Source: a virus. From it: DNA of 64,000 nucleotides. Below are positions 1-7,852 of this stretch, in pieces. A model generated the notes under the pieces. It had not been told where the DNA came from. It did no database searches and was given only the letters and a program-made list of their open reading frames with translations. How positions within the stretch are numbered: the first letter of the stretch is position 1; each line of letters starts with the position of its first letter. Made by a program: the position numbers and the translations under genes. The stretch lies in IMG/VR virus record IMGVR_UViG_3300042305_002088, positions 39,279 to 103,278 of that record. One strand, 5' to 3'.

Positions 1-1
1 C

Positions 2-847
2 GATATTGTTTTTAGAGAAGATATTCCTGACTTTAATCGTAACAAAGATGCGTTTGTAGCAGATGAAATTCGTAACTCTATTTTAGAAATTCTTGATATG
101 TGTGACGAGGTTACAGTTACCTGTGACTTTATGAAAGATTACTTTAACGAAAAAATGGGAGTAAAAAAGACTACTGTTATTCCAAACTATCTTACAAGAT
201 GGTGGTTTGACAGATATTACAACCTCGATAAGCTTGTTAAGAACTTTGAGAAGAATAAAAAGAAGCCTGTTGTATCTATTTTTGCCTCTGGTACCCACGT
301 CGACGTCACTAATCGTACAGGGCAAAAAGATGACTTTGAAATGGTTGTACCCGCTATTATTAAAGCTAGAAAAGATTTTAGGTGGAAGTTCTACGGGTGT
401 TATCCTCTACCTCTAAAGCCGTTTATTGACAGAGGTGAAATAGAATTCTGTGAATGGACACCACTTCCAGAGTTTCCAGGCGCTATGGCAGAGTCTGGTA
501 CTCAAGTAACCTTTGCTGCTCTTCAAGATAATAACTTCAATAGAGCTAAATCTAATATTAAACTCTTAGAAGCTGCTGCTTTGGGCATTCCTTGTATTTG
601 CCCAGATATGGTTACATATAAGGACGCTAAGCTCAAATATTCAAATCCTGCAGAATTTATTGACTGTATTAAAACTGCTACTAAGAACCAACATACCTAT
701 GCTGACTATTGTAAGAAAGCACGTGAGTATGCTGATGGCTTTTGGTTAGAAGATGAAAAGAACCTTATGAAACATCATGAGGCTTATTTCACACCTTACG
801 GTTCACCTGACCGCAAATATTTGCTTGAGACTAATCCTAAGTCATAA
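2..847 (+). CDS. Glycosyltransferase, GT-B/GT4-like (5' partial)
   Basis: The reading frame is open from base 2, so the gene starts outside the window; an internal ATG at 98 is not the real start. The C-terminal half has the GT-B donor-binding signature KLLEAAALGIPCICPD (nt about 556-606), where a Glu followed by a small-residue loop binds the nucleotide-sugar. Family knowledge: such phage enzymes glycosylate DNA bases, virion proteins or cell-surface glycans. The substrate cannot be read from sequence. It lies 14 nt upstream of the DNA polymerase gene and may be co-transcribed with it. The fold assignment is fairly sure; the role is open. Confidence 0.7.
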   Translation, partial: DIVFREDIPDFNRNKDAFVADEIRNSILEILDMCDEVTVTCDFMKDYFNEKMGVKKTTVIPNYLTRWWFDRYYNLDKLVKNFEKNKKKPVVSIFASGTHVDVTNRTGQKDDFEMVVPAIIKARKDFRWKFYGCYPLPLKPFIDRGEIEFCEWTPLPEFPGAMAESGTQVTFAALQDNNFNRAKSNIKLLEAAALGIPCICPDMVTYKDAKLKYSNPAEFIDCIKTATKNQHTYADYCKKAREYADGFWLEDEKNLMKHHEAYFTPYGSPDRKYLLETNPKS

Positions 848-861
848 TACAATAGGTAGTA

Positions 862-3408
862 GTGTATAGGAACGCATCATATAACCCACGAGAAGGAACT
901 GTTTATCTTAGAACTTGGACTGAAGACGGTGTAAGAATTGATACTGAAGTTCCGTTTACTCCTTATCTCTTTACAGAAAGTAAAGATGCTAAGGATGCTA
1001 CTTCTATTTTCAAAACACCCCTAAAGAAGCATTATTTCAAGAATACCTTTGAGCGTACTAAATTTGTTCAAGAAACTAAGAATCCAAGATTATTCGGTAA
1101 TCTATCAGTGGATCAGCAGTTCTTAGTAGATAGATTCAAAGAGGAAGTTCATAAACCTGAGTTCAGTCAGTTCCCTCTCAAGGTTTACTTTATAGATATC
1201 GAAACATACTCACCAGGTGCGTTTCCTATTCCTAAGTATGCAAAAGACCCAGTCAATCTTATTACAGTATTAGATACACTTAGCGGTAAAATACACACTT
1301 GGGGTCTCAGAGAAGACTACAAACCAAAGCTTGATAACGTCACATACTATTGCTGTAAGACCGAAGGTGAGTTGTTTGAAAGATTTGTTAATTTTTGGAA
1401 GAAAGATCCTCCAGATATCTTAACTGGTTGGAACACCGAGCAGTTCGATATTCCCTATATCATTAATCGCGCTAAGAACTTACTCGGTGAAGACTTTATT
1501 CGTCAACTCTCACCCGTCGGTCAAGTTCATTACAGAGAAAATTTTGCCAAGTTTGGTAAAGAAATGGGTAGATGGTATATCTCCGGGGTTAGCTGTTTGG
1601 ACTACATGGAGATTTATAAAACTTATTCAAAGGGTGATAGAGAGTCGTTCTCTCTGAATTATATCTGTGAATATGAACTTGGTGAAGGTAAACTTGCTAT
1701 TAATGCTACTAACCTTTCATCTCTATCTGAAACTGACTGGGAAAACTTTGTAGATTATAACATTCAAGATGTTGATCTGCTTCGTAAACTTGAAGAGAAG
1801 CTTAACTATCTTAAGATTATTCGTCTCTTATCCTATAAAGGTTGTACCAACTTCGAAAGAGCTTTAGGTAAGGTATCGATTGTAACTGGTGCTATGACAC
1901 TTCAGGCACAGAAACAAGGCTACATTATTCCTACCTTTAAGAATGAGACAGAAAGAGAGTCCCTTGAAGGTGGCTATGTCCGTGATCCGGAAAGAGGCCT
2001 CAAAGAGGCTATCGTATCCTTTGACGTTAACTCTCTATACCCGAATACCATTATCACTCTTAATATTGGTTCTGAGACTAAACTTGGTAAAATTGTAACT
2101 GGGGATCCAGAATACGATAAAGAGGTTGAGATCAAGCTTGAGTCCGGAGGAATGTTTAAAGTAACTGTAGCTAAACTTAAGAAGTTTCTAAAAGACGAAA
2201 ACGTAGCTCTATCAAAGGCTGGTGTACTTTACTCTCAGAAATTTAAAGGTGTTTGCCCTAACTTGATTAATAGTATCTACGAAGAGCGAGTGTACGCTCG
2301 AAATGAGATGATTAAACTCAAGAAGACAAAACAAAAGGATAAAGAGACTGTTGGTAAGATTCAGTATTTTGATACTCTTCAATATACGTTAAAGATTCTT
2401 CTTAACTCCATCTACGGAACGTTTGCTAACAAGCATTCAGCGTTCATGGATATTGATAACGCCTCGTCTATTACTCTAACCGGTCAAGCAGTTGCTAAAG
2501 CTGGTGGAGCTATTGTAGATGCCTGGGCTAAAGAAAAGTTCGGTATTGATGAGTCACTTATTATTGCTGGTGACACCGACTCTCTTTATACCACAATTCA
2601 GCCTATTCTTAATAAGCTTAATTTACCCCTTGTAAAAGACGGTACTATTACCCAAGAGGCTCATAAGATTATTAATGCCATGGAAAAGCATCTCAATACT
2701 GAGATCATTAACTGGGCTAAAACCGATCTTAACTCTGCTGATCCTCGATTCGTCTTTAAACGAGAAGCTATTGCTGATGTAGGCTCCTTCTTAATGAAGA
2801 AACGCTATATTATTCATATCCTGGATGAAGAAGGTGTTCCTACTAATAAGTTCAAGTACGTAGGTGTTGAACTAGCTCGGTCAACAACCCCTAAGGAAGT
2901 TAAGGCTTTGATTAAGAAAACCATTGATACGGCCTTTCTATCAAAGGATGTTAAAAAGACTAACGAAGTGTTCCGAGAAGCTTATGACCACTTTAAAAAT
3001 TTAGATATAACCGAGGCTGCCTTTCGCAAAGCTGTTAAAGAGCTTGAGAAGTATTCAGGTGGCGCCTCACTTCATAAGTTTAACCTCGGTACACCCTGCC
3101 ACGTTAAAGCGGCATTAGCTTACAACTTCCTTCTCGAAAAAATGGGCATACAGACCAAATACGAACAGATTAATTCAGGGCAGAAGATCAAATATTTTTA
3201 TGCGATGAAAAACCCCTATGGCTTAGATGCCGTAGCGTTTGCAAGTGAGTATCCAAAAGAGTTTCATGAGATTAAAATCGATTACGATAAAATGTTTGGT
3301 AAGATTGTTGTACCACCAATTGAGGCTGTTTACGAGGCTATTGGATGGAGAATACCTGTGATCGGTAAAGAAGTACAAACTGATTTATTTGATTTATTTG
3401 GAGATTGA
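862..3408 (+). CDS. 43: DNA polymerase, family B (T4 gp43-like)
   Basis: Replicative polymerase with proofreading exonuclease, 848 residues (T4 gp43 is about 900). Exonuclease motifs: YFIDIE (catalytic D112, E114), GWNTEQFD (D196) and YNIQDVDLL (D303). Polymerase motifs: FDVNSLYPN (motif A, D388), K-x3-NSIYG from residue 511 (motif B), and GDTDS (motif C, D571 and D573). The C-terminus DLFDLFGD resembles the short hydrophobic tail with which T4 gp43 docks on the sliding clamp, here encoded at 12253. The start is GTG, preceded by a purine-rich AGGTAG. All catalytic residues are present. Confidence 0.97.
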   Translation: MYRNASYNPREGTVYLRTWTEDGVRIDTEVPFTPYLFTESKDAKDATSIFKTPLKKHYFKNTFERTKFVQETKNPRLFGNLSVDQQFLVDRFKEEVHKPEFSQFPLKVYFIDIETYSPGAFPIPKYAKDPVNLITVLDTLSGKIHTWGLREDYKPKLDNVTYYCCKTEGELFERFVNFWKKDPPDILTGWNTEQFDIPYIINRAKNLLGEDFIRQLSPVGQVHYRENFAKFGKEMGRWYISGVSCLDYMEIYKTYSKGDRESFSLNYICEYELGEGKLAINATNLSSLSETDWENFVDYNIQDVDLLRKLEEKLNYLKIIRLLSYKGCTNFERALGKVSIVTGAMTLQAQKQGYIIPTFKNETERESLEGGYVRDPERGLKEAIVSFDVNSLYPNTIITLNIGSETKLGKIVTGDPEYDKEVEIKLESGGMFKVTVAKLKKFLKDENVALSKAGVLYSQKFKGVCPNLINSIYEERVYARNEMIKLKKTKQKDKETVGKIQYFDTLQYTLKILLNSIYGTFANKHSAFMDIDNASSITLTGQAVAKAGGAIVDAWAKEKFGIDESLIIAGDTDSLYTTIQPILNKLNLPLVKDGTITQEAHKIINAMEKHLNTEIINWAKTDLNSADPRFVFKREAIADVGSFLMKKRYIIHILDEEGVPTNKFKYVGVELARSTTPKEVKALIKKTIDTAFLSKDVKKTNEVFREAYDHFKNLDITEAAFRKAVKELEKYSGGASLHKFNLGTPCHVKAALAYNFLLEKMGIQTKYEQINSGQKIKYFYAMKNPYGLDAVAFASEYPKEFHEIKIDYDKMFGKIVVPPIEAVYEAIGWRIPVIGKEVQTDLFDLFGD

Positions 3409-3423
3409 TTTATTATTACAACT

Positions 3424-4254
3424 ATGCTTATATCACACGAAACACCTGTATCGTTGCTTCCATACTCTTGGGGCTATAATGATTACTGCTATTGTTTAGT
3501 ACATCTATTGCCTGAGAATCAAAAATACAAAGACTTCTATTTTAAGTCTGTAGAATACGGACGCAGAGTACTTTTAGACAATTCTATTTTTGAGCTCGGT
3601 ACTGCTTTTGATCCTGAGCAGTTTGCTTATTGGGTTAAAGAGCTTAAGCCTTTTGAATATGTTATCCCTGATGTCTTAGAAGATACTACAGGTACTTGTA
3701 TGTCCATGGATAACTTCTTGTCCAAGTATTCCGATCTCCCTGGTCGTAAGATCGGTGTTGTTCAGGGCAAGACATATCAAGATATTGTTGACTGTTATCG
3801 TTTTGTAGCACCAAAGGTTGATAAAGTCGCCATTTCTTTTGATTACTCGTATTATCTAGAAAATTGCGATTGGTCTCAGATTAATGTTCCCGGTTTTGTT
3901 AAGAAGCAGGAAGATAACAAATGGCTAAAGTACGCTATTGGTAGAGTTAAACTACTGGATGACCTCTATGACGATGACGTTCTTGATGTAAATAAGCCAC
4001 ACCACCTACTTGGGGCATCATTACCTTGGGAGTTTGCTCTGTATGCAGATAATTACCTTAGTGAATATATTGAAACTATTGATACTTCAAATCCAATTGT
4101 CGCTGGTATTTTGGGGAAAAAGTACGAACCTGAATACGGTCTGTCAGAAAAATGGTCAGTGAAGCTTGTTGACTTTATTGATGCTGAATTGACCACCCAG
4201 CAAATTTACGATTCGTTCTGGAATATTACACAGTTTAGAAATCTATGCCGGTAG
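3424..4254 (+). CDS. dpdA: DpdA/TGT-like 7-deazaguanine transglycosylase
   Basis: 276 residues resembling the compact phage members of the tRNA-guanine transglycosylase superfamily, which exchange guanine for a 7-deazaguanine base. Visible landmarks are LLDNSIFELG near residue 50, VIPDVLED near 80, GVVQGKTYQDI (the TGT-type G-x-QG base-pocket loop) near 112, HHLLGAS near 193 and ETIDTSNP near 218, which carries a candidate catalytic Asp. The CxCxxC zinc site of bacterial Tgt is absent. That, and its place among DNA replication genes, favours DNA rather than tRNA as substrate (inference). Its last 10 nt overlap the formyltransferase start. Function is inferred from family motifs and context; I could not search for homologues. 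Confidence 0.68.
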   Translation: MLISHETPVSLLPYSWGYNDYCYCLVHLLPENQKYKDFYFKSVEYGRRVLLDNSIFELGTAFDPEQFAYWVKELKPFEYVIPDVLEDTTGTCMSMDNFLSKYSDLPGRKIGVVQGKTYQDIVDCYRFVAPKVDKVAISFDYSYYLENCDWSQINVPGFVKKQEDNKWLKYAIGRVKLLDDLYDDDVLDVNKPHHLLGASLPWEFALYADNYLSEYIETIDTSNPIVAGILGKKYEPEYGLSEKWSVKLVDFIDAELTTQQIYDSFWNITQFRNLCR

Positions 4255-4793
4255 CACAGCCCTGGGTTACGTTCTTTAGTCAGACCGGTTCTGAGATTTA
4301 TAAAATATCTAAAAGAATTAATCGTGTTCCAGATGTTATTGTAACAAATAAAACTAAAGATAAAGTTTTAGAAATTAACGAAGATTTATTCTTTGAATAT
4401 GTAGATAAAATTGTTTGGTTACCTAAAAAACCTACTATAGAAGAATACAGACAAGTTATTCCTAAAGGCGCTTTTGTAACTCTTCATGGCTGGTTAAGAA
4501 TTATTCCTCCTGAGATTTGTCAAGAGTTTGAAATTTATAATTTACATCCTGCTCCAATCCATTTAGAAGGTTATGACAAATATAAAGGTAAAGACCCTCA
4601 AGTTAGAATCTTTGAAGATAAAGCTACATATTCCGGAAATGTTATTCATGAATGTATTGCCGAGCTTGATGCAGGAAAGATTCTAGCTCAAAATCAATTT
4701 GATGTTCGAGGTTTTGATCTTGATATGGTTTTTAAACTAACACATTCTAAAGCTACGGAACTTTGGTGTAGCTTTTTAGAAAATAGAATATAA
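4245..4793 (+). CDS. Formyltransferase (GART/PurN fold), putative deazapurine N-formylase
   Basis: 182 residues with the formyl-transfer core of the PurN/Fmt family. The line TLHGWLRIIPPE matches the 'AGFMRIL' strand, YNLHPAP gives the catalytic N99 and H101, and ELDAGKIL gives D142. Spacing of the three residues is close to that of E. coli PurN (N106, H108, D144). The expected reaction is transfer of formyl from 10-formyl-tetrahydrofolate to a primary amine. It starts inside the end of the dpdA-like gene (10 nt overlap), so it is translationally linked to it, and queF lies nearby. PreQ1 carries a free aminomethyl group, so I infer that the acceptor is preQ1 or preQ1-DNA rather than glycinamide ribotide. 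It is shorter than PurN (about 212). Confidence 0.75.
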   Translation: MPVAQPWVTFFSQTGSEIYKISKRINRVPDVIVTNKTKDKVLEINEDLFFEYVDKIVWLPKKPTIEEYRQVIPKGAFVTLHGWLRIIPPEICQEFEIYNLHPAPIHLEGYDKYKGKDPQVRIFEDKATYSGNVIHECIAELDAGKILAQNQFDVRGFDLDMVFKLTHSKATELWCSFLENRI

Positions 4794-4804
4794 TATAGAG
4801 AGTT

Positions 4805-5353
4805 ATGAGAGTTTCGTTTACAGGTGCGCAGAGTACTGGTAAGACTACATTACTGAATAAGTGTAAAGAAATCTACAAAGATTATAAATTTGTAGACGAG
4901 GTTACTCGTTATGTTCGTCGGACTTATGACGTTAAGATTAACGAAATTGGTGGTACTGAAACTCAGCTTTACATTTTAGCTGAACATATTAAGAACCATC
5001 TTAAACTAGATGAAAACTTGATGCTTGATCGTTGTATCTTAGATGGTTATGTTTATACAAAATATCAAGTGGAACAGGGTAAAGTAAAAGAAGATGTTTT
5101 ACGAGCTTTTAATGGAGTGTTTAATGCACTCTTTGATAGACTTGACTACGTCTTTTATACTGATCCGTCGGATGTAAAATTAGTAGATGACGGAGAACGT
5201 TCTGTCGATTTTAAATTTAGAGATGATATTATTGTACTTTTTGAAGATTTGATTACACATAAAATATCTCCTAAGAATAGAGAAAAGATTATCCGGCTTA
5301 AAGGCTCTGTCGAACAGAGAATGAAAACAATTGAAAAATATTTAAAACAATGA
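4805..5353 (+). CDS. P-loop ATPase/kinase, NadR-like AAA_28 type
   Basis: 182 residues. The Walker A motif GAQSTGKT is at residues 7-14. A second conserved block, LMLDRCILDGYVYTKY (about 74-89), looks like the DRS/substrate region of nucleoside-kinase-like NadR domains. FVDEVTRYVRR (about 33-43) is also typical of this group. The likely activity is phosphorylation of a nucleoside, nucleotide or cofactor precursor; the substrate is unknown. It sits between the formyltransferase and queF and overlaps queF by 4 nt, so it probably belongs to the same operon. Whether it has a part in base modification cannot be decided from sequence. Confidence 0.65.
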   Translation: MRVSFTGAQSTGKTTLLNKCKEIYKDYKFVDEVTRYVRRTYDVKINEIGGTETQLYILAEHIKNHLKLDENLMLDRCILDGYVYTKYQVEQGKVKEDVLRAFNGVFNALFDRLDYVFYTDPSDVKLVDDGERSVDFKFRDDIIVLFEDLITHKISPKNREKIIRLKGSVEQRMKTIEKYLKQ

Positions 5354-6294
5354 ACACTAACTTAAACGACATCGCATCCAAGTCACTCGGTTCTTCAGCA
5401 TCTTACGCTGTTTATACTGACAGTCATGACGCTTCACTTCTCAACCCAATGCCTAGAAAGCTCGCCCGAGACGGCTGGAATATTAAAGGTACTGAGTTTG
5501 TAGGGTACGACACTTGGCATTGTCATGAATCTACTTTTCTTTTAAACAACGGAGCCCCTATCGCGGGTACTTTAAAATACACATATTCTTCTGACTCAGA
5601 GTTTATGGTAGAATCAAAGTCAGCTAAACTTTATCTTAATACATTTGATATGTGTAAGATGGGTCAGTCCGTTGATACAGCTATTCAAAATTACGAATTA
5701 CAGGTTAAGGCTGATCTTGAAAAAGCTTTAGAAACTTCAGTTGATGTTAAGTTTTTTAAATCTGGTGACGACGAGATGGGGTTATTTCCTATGACAGGTT
5801 ATCTCGATCTTCAAACCTTTTTAGGTAAAGATCTTGAAGAGTTAGAAATTAACGATTACAACGCTGAGAGTAATCACTTAGAGTTTGAAAAAGCTAATTT
5901 CTCAGGTTATGGTTATAGTGTTAACGAAAATAAAGCACTATTTGCAAACAAATACTTTACTAATGCACTAAGATCTCGTTGCCGTCATACGAAGCAAAAA
6001 GATACAGGAGCTGCTTACATCTCTATCAATTCCTTAGATTCAGTCATTAAACCAGCCTCCCTCTTTAAACAGATTATCTCTCTGAGAGAGGTTAATGAGT
6101 TTCATGAATTCTGTGCAGAAAAACTTTATACAGAAATTATGAAGTGCCCGGAGGTTGAATCCTGTTGTGTCACTTTACTTTATTCTAGGAGAGGCTCTTT
6201 AGATATTAATCCTACCCGAGCTACATCCTTCGATATGCTACCACCTGCACTGTACAATACAAAATACTACACTAAAAAGGCAATGGGGCAGTAG
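5350..6294 (+). CDS. queF: QueF-like 7-cyano-7-deazaguanine (preQ0) reductase
   Basis: 314 residues in the bimodular (E. coli-type, 282 residue) arrangement. The N-terminal half carries the QueF signature ESKSAKLYLNTF (88-99). The C-terminal half has the nucleophile C211 in SRCRHTKQKDTG with acid D218, NEFHE at 249-253 (substrate His/Glu) and YSRRGSLDINP (278-288). The enzyme reduces the nitrile of preQ0 to the aminomethyl of preQ1 with two NADPH, the only known biological four-electron nitrile reduction. All active-site residues are present. The related amidinotransferase-type QueF-L is a possible alternative, but the intact NADPH-type signature favours the reductase. The start ATG at 5350 overlaps the previous stop. 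Confidence 0.88.
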   Translation: MNTNLNDIASKSLGSSASYAVYTDSHDASLLNPMPRKLARDGWNIKGTEFVGYDTWHCHESTFLLNNGAPIAGTLKYTYSSDSEFMVESKSAKLYLNTFDMCKMGQSVDTAIQNYELQVKADLEKALETSVDVKFFKSGDDEMGLFPMTGYLDLQTFLGKDLEELEINDYNAESNHLEFEKANFSGYGYSVNENKALFANKYFTNALRSRCRHTKQKDTGAAYISINSLDSVIKPASLFKQIISLREVNEFHEFCAEKLYTEIMKCPEVESCCVTLLYSRRGSLDINPTRATSFDMLPPALYNTKYYTKKAMGQ

Positions 6295-6329
6295 AACTTT
6301 AAAACTAACAAATATAAATTATATACATT

Positions 6330-6704
6330 ATGGCTAACACAGAAAATAAAATTGCAGTATTCTTCGACTCAGTCGGTAGAACAATCCTCGGAGAAAAATT
6401 AGAAGATAAAACAACTGATAAAGTTCTTTCAATTAAGAACCCAGCTGTTGTTCACATTATGCCTAATCAGCAAACAGGCCAACTTCAGCTTCAAATTCTT
6501 CCTTTGTTCTTTAAGGAGTTCTTAGCTGATAAAGATTCTGGTACTATTTGGAGCTACAATCGAGAAAACATCACTGAAGCTGTTGACGTAACCTTTGACT
6601 TTAAACTTGAAGCTCAATACCGTCAAATCTTTGCTTCAGGCCCAGCCCCTGCACCTCAGCAGCCACAAGGTTCACCAGAAGTTATTAAACTTTTTGACGA
6701 ATAG
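6330..6704 (+). CDS. Conserved hypothetical phage protein between pol cassette and uvsX
   Basis: 124 residues, not recognised. The N-terminus KIAVFFDSVGRTILG is followed by a beta-rich middle and a Pro/Gln/Ala linker (about 104-114), ending in the acidic EVIKLFDE. There is no signal peptide or membrane segment. The 35 nt before it contains TATAAATT. My recollection is that marine T4-like phages carry a small unassigned gene at this place upstream of uvsX; I could not check this. A DNA-replication accessory role is possible from context only. Confidence 0.6.
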   Translation: MANTENKIAVFFDSVGRTILGEKLEDKTTDKVLSIKNPAVVHIMPNQQTGQLQLQILPLFFKEFLADKDSGTIWSYNRENITEAVDVTFDFKLEAQYRQIFASGPAPAPQQPQGSPEVIKLFDE

Positions 6705-6742
6705 TAAGTTGCAATCCTCTAGGTTTCCTTCATCATTGAGGT

Positions 6743-7852
6743 ATGGCAAAAAAGACTAATAACCCTTTAGATAACCTCAAAGACATCTTTAAGTCTGTTG
6801 ATGATTTAAACCCTGATGCAGCAGTACTAGACGCTTCTACACTATCAACCGCTGAAGATTGGATTGATACAGGCTCATATGCCCTCAATGCAATTATTAG
6901 CGGTTCGATGTATAAAGGTATCCCGGTAGGTCGTATCACTGGGTTCTCCGGTCCTTCAATGGCTGGTAAGACTCTCATCATGAATAAGATTATGGCTAAT
7001 GCTCAGAAGAAAGGGTATATTGCTGTAATTTGGGATTCTGAGGTAGCTGTTGATAAGAAGGGTGCTGAAGCAGTTGGCATGGACCCAACCATGACAAAGT
7101 ACTACCCGGTTGAGACTATTGAGGATTGCCGTAATCAGATTTGTACGTTCCTAGATAACGTTATTAAGTCTGAAAATCCTGATCTGAAGTTTATTGTTTC
7201 AATTGACTCGTTGGGTAACTTAGCTTCTGCTAAAGAGATTAGAGATACAACCGCTGGTAAAGATGCCTCTGACGTCGGTCAAAGAGCTAAAGCTATCAAG
7301 TCGATGATGCGAGTCTTAACTTATAAGGCTGCAAAAGCACGCGTACCGATTCTCTTTTCCAATCACGTCTACGACTCAATGGAGATGTTCCCGACCTTGG
7401 TTAAAACCCAATCAGGTGGCAAGGGACCGATTTATCTTGCTTCTGTCCTTGTACAGCTTTCTACACGAAATGAAAAAGTATCTGACAACCCTAACGAACA
7501 GTCTATTGCTATCGCTCACAATATCAGTGGTGTCACTTTGGGCGCTCTTACTATTAAAAATCGATTCGTACCTAATTACCTTAAGACTGAATTGTACCTT
7601 AACTTCAAAACAGGTCTGGATAAGCATGCGGGTTTATTTGAAATTGCTGAGGCGTTTAGCGTCATTGAAAAGCCAGGCCGCACAGTAATGTTTAATGGGG
7701 AGTCTCTAGGTTATCGTAAAGACCTTGAAAAGAATTCAGAGTTCTGGGGCAAGATTATGCCTAAACTCGAAGAGGTTCTTCAAGACAAGCTTTGTTACGG
7801 TGGCGGTGAAACGTCAGTTGATATCGAAGAAGAAATTGATAATATTGATTGA
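6743..7852 (+). CDS. uvsX: UvsX, RecA-like recombinase
   Basis: 369 residues; strand-exchange ATPase used in recombination-dependent replication and repair. Walker A is GPSMAGKT at 70-77, and KFIVSIDSLGNL near 150 is the Walker B strand. The L2/DNA-binding region around PTLVKTQSGGKGP matches the RecA/UvsX core, and the C-terminus is acidic (SVDIEEEIDNID), as in UvsX. Its stop codon overlaps the ATG of the helicase gene in a TGATG junction, showing translational coupling. Confidence 0.95.
   Translation: MAKKTNNPLDNLKDIFKSVDDLNPDAAVLDASTLSTAEDWIDTGSYALNAIISGSMYKGIPVGRITGFSGPSMAGKTLIMNKIMANAQKKGYIAVIWDSEVAVDKKGAEAVGMDPTMTKYYPVETIEDCRNQICTFLDNVIKSENPDLKFIVSIDSLGNLASAKEIRDTTAGKDASDVGQRAKAIKSMMRVLTYKAAKARVPILFSNHVYDSMEMFPTLVKTQSGGKGPIYLASVLVQLSTRNEKVSDNPNEQSIAIAHNISGVTLGALTIKNRFVPNYLKTELYLNFKTGLDKHAGLFEIAEAFSVIEKPGRTVMFNGESLGYRKDLEKNSEFWGKIMPKLEEVLQDKLCYGGGETSVDIEEEIDNID

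Noticed and set aside
84-325. Minus-strand open frame inside the glycosyltransferase (and similar opposite-strand frames in many genes)
   Set aside because: No protein-like pattern, no start context, and each lies within a clearly coding plus-strand gene.
4245-4793. PurN (glycinamide ribotide transformylase) for purine synthesis
   Set aside because: The catalytic fold fits, but no other purine genes are near, and the coupling to a dpdA-like gene suggests another acceptor. It remains an alternative.
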